Of a DNA stretch of 64,000 bases, positions 60,502-64,000 are shown piece by piece (positions within the stretch are counted from its first letter, which is position 1; each line of letters begins with the position of its first letter). The notes below the pieces were generated by a model. It ran no database searches, had not been told where the DNA came from, and saw nothing but the letters and a program-made list of their open reading frames with translations. A program made the translations under genes and the position numbers. Origin of the DNA: an uncultured Candidatus Hydrogenedens sp. GTDB taxonomy: Bacteria; Desulfobacterota_D; UBA1144. Location: the NCBI GenBank assembly GCA_902609885.1, contig CACLTT010000001.1, positions 124,001 through 188,000 of the forward strand, written 5' to 3'.

Positions 60502-60529
60502 TTGACTTAAGTGAAAATTTAAATATTCT
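60502..60529 (+). promoter_or_regulatory. Promoter of the initiator tRNA gene
   Basis: TTGACT (60502-60507), a 16-base spacer and TATTCT (60524-60529) end 5 bases before the tRNA. Transcription would therefore start very near the mature 5' end. The 16-base spacing agrees with the two rRNA promoters in this window. A run of eight or more C residues lies just upstream. Confidence 0.55.
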
Positions 60530-60534
60530 AAATG

Positions 60535-60765
<231 letters not shown>

Positions 60766-60809
60766 CTAATACAAAGTAACTCAACTTGATACTAAATACT
60801 CAACTATCA

Positions 60810-60854
60810 CTCATAACCCAAAGGCAATGGGTTAAAATTCCTCTTCTGTAATGA
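60810..60854 (+). repeat. Decayed duplicate of the tRNA-fMet 3' half (att-like)
   Basis: The 45 bases match tRNA-fMet positions 60567-60611 at 34 of 45 places without gaps. The first 15 bases (CTCATAACCCAAAGG) are identical, and the T-arm and acceptor parts show mostly C-to-T changes, as expected for decay in an A/T-biased genome. The copy is in the same orientation, 243 bases downstream. A direct repeat of a tRNA 3' end is the hallmark of tRNA-site integration. Confidence 0.8.
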
Positions 60855-60856
60855 AA

Positions 60857-61045
60857 TTATCTAAGCTGGTTCTCTCTGAACCTTTGAATACTTCTTGTCG
60901 TTATAAGACCATCAATTTCAATTATTTCATCAAATTCATCTTCTAAAATATCATTTGTAATTGCAAGCCCCCTTAAATTAAATAAATTTGATACTAGAAT
61001 TGTTGAGATTATTTTGATAAAAGTTCTTCTTTTAAATAAAATCAC
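60857..61045 (-). CDS. Small protein with twin-arginine-like N-terminus, partner of the GMC oxidoreductase
   Basis: A 62-residue protein starting with GTG that overlaps the GMC stop (TAGTG), so it is translationally coupled. The N-terminus FKRRTFIKIISTILVSNLFNL resembles a Tat signal (RRxFIK followed by a hydrophobic stretch). The rest is short and acidic (DILEDEFDEIIEID). GMC oxidoreductases such as gluconate dehydrogenase have small Tat-exported partner subunits of about 150-250 residues. This could be a drastically shortened one, or a truncated remnant, because its stop lies 3 bases from the decayed tRNA copy. Confidence 0.5.
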   Translation of the reverse strand: MILFKRRTFIKIISTILVSNLFNLRGLAITNDILEDEFDEIIEIDGLITTRSIQRFRENQLR

Positions 61046-62442
61046 TAGCTTTGACCTATTCCATTCAATCTTTGAGCTAATCTGTCAGCAAGTGCAGCTA
61101 TTGTCAAAGTAGGATTAATTACACCAGATGTTGGAAAAACCGATGATCCAAGCAAATACAAATTGTCATAATTATGGTGTTTTAGGTTCACATCACAAAC
61201 GCTATCTTCTCTATTTTTTCCTAGCTTAGTAGTCCCCATTATATGACCAGTTCCAAATGATCTTCGAAAAATATCATCATTTCTTATTTTTATCATACCA
61301 ATTTTATTTTTCACAAGTAATTCTCCGAATTTTCTATGTGAGTTTAATGAGGACATTAAGTCTTTGGAAGAATAGCTGAATTCAACTCTAAATTTATTCT
61401 GCCCAACCCAATTTTTTTCATTTGTTAATTTTATACAGTTATGTAATTGTGGAAGAATTTCTCCTCTACTATGTATTAAGCCTAAAGATAATTTTTTATT
61501 CCATTGAGCAGATAAGAGTGAGATTTCATCAAGGAAAGACTTTTGCATATGCTCTGTTTGATTAATTTGTTGAATTGAAGCTTGAAAATTTAAAAGTTCA
61601 TTTTCGATTTTTAAATCTTTTGATAGAGTAAAGCAGTTATAAAAATTATCCATTGGAACACTATGTTTCAAAATCTTTTCGTCAAAAATTATGTCTGCTG
61701 ATGGCATAGTTTGAAAATGATCCATTAAATTCTTACCAACTAAACCTGATTCATTACCAATTGCAATATCACTTGTTGAACTCGGTTGCAATAAAATTTG
61801 TGCATTTCCAAGCGACCCTGCAGCAAGAACTATTTTTTGTTCTGGTTGAATAGGAATAATATCAGTTTTACCATTCTTGAAAACTTCGATTCCACTGATA
61901 ATTTTTCTATTTTTTGTCAAAAATTTAATAACATTTGATTCTTTTTCTAAGGTTATCTGTTTGTTTTTTTCAAATTTATTAGAATCTGTGAATCTTTTTG
62001 CTTTGGTTATTTTTATTGGTTTAAATTTTATATGATTAGAAAAATATTCTAGATTTTTTTCGTATTTATAGCTTTTGGTTTCATCAGAGTAATATTCGTA
62101 TGCCTTCTTATAATGTGGCAACATTGAGTCATAATCAATATCCCAGCCACCCCTGAAGTTATTTTTTTCAAAATCTTCTCTTTCTAGGGTTCCTATCCAT
62201 CCTTCCCATTTACGTGAGGTTCCTCCGTATGCTCGAACCCAATGATTTTGCCAATAGTTAGAATCGTGAGAGCCATATGAAGTATTTTCTGTTAACTTTC
62301 TATTCATTTCTGTTTCTTGATCGGATCCACCTTCAAGAACCAAGATTTTACTTTTTTTATTTTTTTCTAAAAAAGAATCAATTAAAGTTTGACTGGCATG
62401 GCTAGAACCAATTACTATTAAGGAATAATTTTTGTATATCAT
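61045..62442 (-). CDS. GMC-family FAD oxidoreductase
   Basis: A 465-residue flavoenzyme related to glucose-methanol-choline oxidoreductases. The N-terminal dinucleotide motif is IVIGSSHASQTLID (GxSxxS rather than GxGxxG), then LVLEGG. YGGTSRKWEGWIGTL is the substrate-access region, VLAAGSLGNAQILLQP and GLVGKNLMDHF are typical, and the C-terminus has GTGHIMGTTKLG and LYLLGSSVFPTSGVINPTLTIAALADRLAQRL. It has no signal peptide, so export would depend on the coupled small protein's Tat-like signal. The substrate is unknown, possibly a sugar or alcohol. Confidence 0.85.
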   Translation of the reverse strand: MIYKNYSLIVIGSSHASQTLIDSFLEKNKKSKILVLEGGSDQETEMNRKLTENTSYGSHDSNYWQNHWVRAYGGTSRKWEGWIGTLEREDFEKNNFRGGWDIDYDSMLPHYKKAYEYYSDETKSYKYEKNLEYFSNHIKFKPIKITKAKRFTDSNKFEKNKQITLEKESNVIKFLTKNRKIISGIEVFKNGKTDIIPIQPEQKIVLAAGSLGNAQILLQPSSTSDIAIGNESGLVGKNLMDHFQTMPSADIIFDEKILKHSVPMDNFYNCFTLSKDLKIENELLNFQASIQQINQTEHMQKSFLDEISLLSAQWNKKLSLGLIHSRGEILPQLHNCIKLTNEKNWVGQNKFRVEFSYSSKDLMSSLNSHRKFGELLVKNKIGMIKIRNDDIFRRSFGTGHIMGTTKLGKNREDSVCDVNLKHHNYDNLYLLGSSVFPTSGVINPTLTIAALADRLAQRLNGIGQS

Positions 62443-62560
62443 ATAGGTTATTTAAGATTATACCTTTAAAAAATTCTTTTTTTTTATGTATAAAAATATT
62501 AATATAGCCTAGATTTTGCAAATGAATATAATTGTTCATTTAACTTAGTGGAGATGAGTA

Positions 62561-63259
62561 TTGAAACTTTCGGTTGTTTTATTAGTGTTTAATGAAGAAT
62601 TAAGTATTGAGAATGATATTGTTTCGATTTCAAAAAATATTCTTGATAATTATGATGATTCAGAACTAGTTATAGTAGAGGATTATAGCTCAGATAATAC
62701 TTATGAATTATGTAAAAAATACGAGTCTAAAAAAGTTAGAATATTAAGAGGTAAAAACAGATTAGGTTATAGAGAGTCATTAAAAACCGCAATTATAAAT
62801 TCTAAATATGAGAATATTTTTTTCACCGAAAGTGGCACTAAATATAATTTTAATGAATTTTTGAATTTCTCAACTGGTTATAAAGAAGGAATAGTTTTTT
62901 CTGGATATAGAAGTCCAAGGCATGATAATTTGTCTAGAAGACTATTAACAATTGGAATGAATTTCTTAGCAAGAGGATTCTTTAATTTCAAATTTAATGA
63001 CATAGATAGTGGTTACAAGCTAGTATCAAAGGAGTTATACAAGAAATATTATATAGATAATTGGTTCTTTGATGATTTTGGATCAGCTGAAATGATTATC
63101 AGAATGAATGAAGATAAAATCAAAATTTTAGAGAAAAAAATTTCATATAACCAAAGGCCTGATGAGTCTAAACAGTTTTCATTTCTTAAAATTATCAGAA
63201 AAAGCAGCAAGCTTGTTCTCAATTTAATAAAATTAAAAAGACATCTTAAAAACCTTTAG
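62561..63259 (+). CDS. Family 2-like glycosyltransferase
   Basis: A 232-residue GT-A protein. The start VVLLVFNEELSIENDI and the VEDYSSDNTYELCKKY motif correspond to the nucleotide-binding DDxSxDxT of GT2. The usual DxD metal motif appears as ESG (FFTESGTKY). The C-terminal part (DIDSGYKLVSKELY, GSAEMIIRM) fits dolichol-phosphate-mannose-synthase-like members, but without their membrane helices. It begins with TTG behind a GGAG site. It is convergent with an epimerase gene, suggesting a surface polysaccharide locus beyond the right edge. Confidence 0.78.
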   Translation: MKLSVVLLVFNEELSIENDIVSISKNILDNYDDSELVIVEDYSSDNTYELCKKYESKKVRILRGKNRLGYRESLKTAIINSKYENIFFTESGTKYNFNEFLNFSTGYKEGIVFSGYRSPRHDNLSRRLLTIGMNFLARGFFNFKFNDIDSGYKLVSKELYKKYYIDNWFFDDFGSAEMIIRMNEDKIKILEKKISYNQRPDESKQFSFLKIIRKSSKLVLNLIKLKRHLKNL

Positions 63260-63263
63260 ACTA

Positions 63264-64000
63264 TTAAAGATTTAAACGGTTGAATATTTCATCTATAGCA
63301 AGTTCGACAGAATCATGAGATGATAATTCAGGTCGCCAACCTAAATTATTTAGTTTATCAGTGTTAAACTTGAATTTTGGCACATCTCCAATCCATCCGT
63401 AATCATTTTCACCATAATTAATTTTTATTTCATTATCGTATTTTTTAACAACTAACTCAGCAATTTCCTTTACTGTTATACCATCATCATTGTTTCCAAT
63501 ATTTATTATGTTTATATTTTCATTACTTTTACTGTTAACAAAATTCATAGCACTTATAAGCTCTTTAACATGGAGATAGCTTTTCTTTTGGGTTCCATTT
63601 CCAAGTACATCCAAAAATCCATTTAATTTTATTTTTTTAAAAAAATCTAAAATTACACCATGTGTTGCCGGTACTCCTACTACATTAGGAAATCGAAAAA
63701 TATTTATATCTACTTCTTCTTTGAACCCAAAAGAACATAAGGCTGCTTCACTAGCAAGTTTCATTGAACCATAATTTGATATTGGTTTTAAAGGACCAAG
63801 AGATTCTTTTAAAGCTATATCCCAATCACCGTAAACAGCACTGGAAGATGCAAAATTAAATTTTTTTACTTTATATTTATTAGCAATTTTTATTGTATTT
63901 AAAGTAGTAATAAATGTATTCTCAAAATCTACATTAATGTTTTTAATACCTGATGGAATATCAGAATTTGCTGCGAAATGCCATATTTCATGAACTTCTT
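63264..64000 (-). CDS. NAD-dependent epimerase/dehydratase, C-terminal part (cut by window edge)
   Basis: The minus-strand frame is open through the right edge. It reads WHFAANSDIPSGIKNINVDF, NFASSSAVYGDWDIAL with the catalytic serine/threonine region, and YGSMK as the Tyr-x3-Lys pair. RFPNVVGVPATHGVILDF, SYLHVKELISA and LGWRPELSS are typical of extended SDR sugar-nucleotide epimerases such as UDP-glucose 4-epimerase relatives. The N-terminal Rossmann GxxGxxG lies outside the window. An internal ATG at 63764 is not the true start. The product is probably a nucleotide sugar for the neighbouring transferase. Confidence 0.88.
   Translation of the reverse strand, partial: EVHEIWHFAANSDIPSGIKNINVDFENTFITTLNTIKIANKYKVKKFNFASSSAVYGDWDIALKESLGPLKPISNYGSMKLASEAALCSFGFKEEVDINIFRFPNVVGVPATHGVILDFFKKIKLNGFLDVLGNGTQKKSYLHVKELISAMNFVNSKSNENINIINIGNNDDGITVKEIAELVVKKYDNEIKINYGENDYGWIGDVPKFKFNTDKLNNLGWRPELSSHDSVELAIDEIFNRLNL

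Overview
The window is AT-rich, densely packed bacterial chromosome. It carries a complete 16S-tRNA-Ile-tRNA-Ala-23S operon, a detached 5S gene, tRNA-Pro(GGG) and an initiator tRNA, and about 70 protein genes, nearly all housekeeping. The mix suggests a free-living, streamlined, probably marine bacterium from a deltaproteobacteria-like or neighbouring lineage. It has a sigma-54 gene, a PurS/PurQ pair, a type I-beta DAHP synthase with an N-terminal regulatory domain, a long-form HflX, an AhbA-AhbB-like fusion, a CysM/JAMM pair, DUF2905 and DUF1844 proteins, and an NrdR whose C-terminal half reads like the deltaproteobacterial form. This placement is inference. A search with the 16S gene (33470-34983) would settle it.

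Layout. 1-4350: rpoN (cut by the edge), a DUF2905 protein, and eno-leuC-leuD. 4450-10530: tkt, the rpsU-dnaG-rpoD operon, the lone 5S gene and purN. 10530-19200: aromatic and lysine precursor synthesis (aroF, aroB, asd, dapA) mixed with trmB, apt, surE, rnhB and tRNA-Pro, mostly on the minus strand. 19200-28650: uvrA, glyA-nrdR-tatD-pdxA, ftsK and pyrD. 28640-33300: a minus-strand run parA-parB-purS-purQ-cysM-JAMM-pteridine-reductase-like SDR. 33300-38400: the rRNA operon with promoter and both precursor stems. 38430-50830: a dipeptidase, sucD, mtnP-pfkB, an Fe-S assembly pair, ispG-proS-pyrF, a MaoC-like hydratase, hflX and small unknowns. 50900-59040: an F420-type monooxygenase, an acyl-CoA ligase, a four-gene pterin cluster, then ahbAB-hemA-hemC. 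59040-64000 looks more accessory: a flavoprotein with a Cys-rich tail behind a Zur-like palindrome, initiator tRNA with a decayed 3'-end duplicate (an old integration scar), a GMC oxidoreductase with a tiny partner, a glycosyltransferase and an epimerase.

The most distinctive content is the pterin cluster (53451-55837): two tandem PTPS genes with intact catalytic residues, a fusion of a small phosphoribosyltransferase domain to GTP cyclohydrolase I, and an SDR. With the pteridine-reductase-like SDR at 28636-29355 it suggests de novo tetrahydropterin synthesis of an unusual kind. Next to it, ahbAB-hemA-hemC points to the siroheme-dependent route to heme or a related tetrapyrrole.

Genes are very tightly packed. 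Convergent neighbours repeatedly overlap at their stop codons, coding genes often overlap by 4 to 35 bases, and no clear hairpin-plus-U-tract terminators were seen. No CRISPR array, intact insertion sequence, prophage or riboswitch was found.
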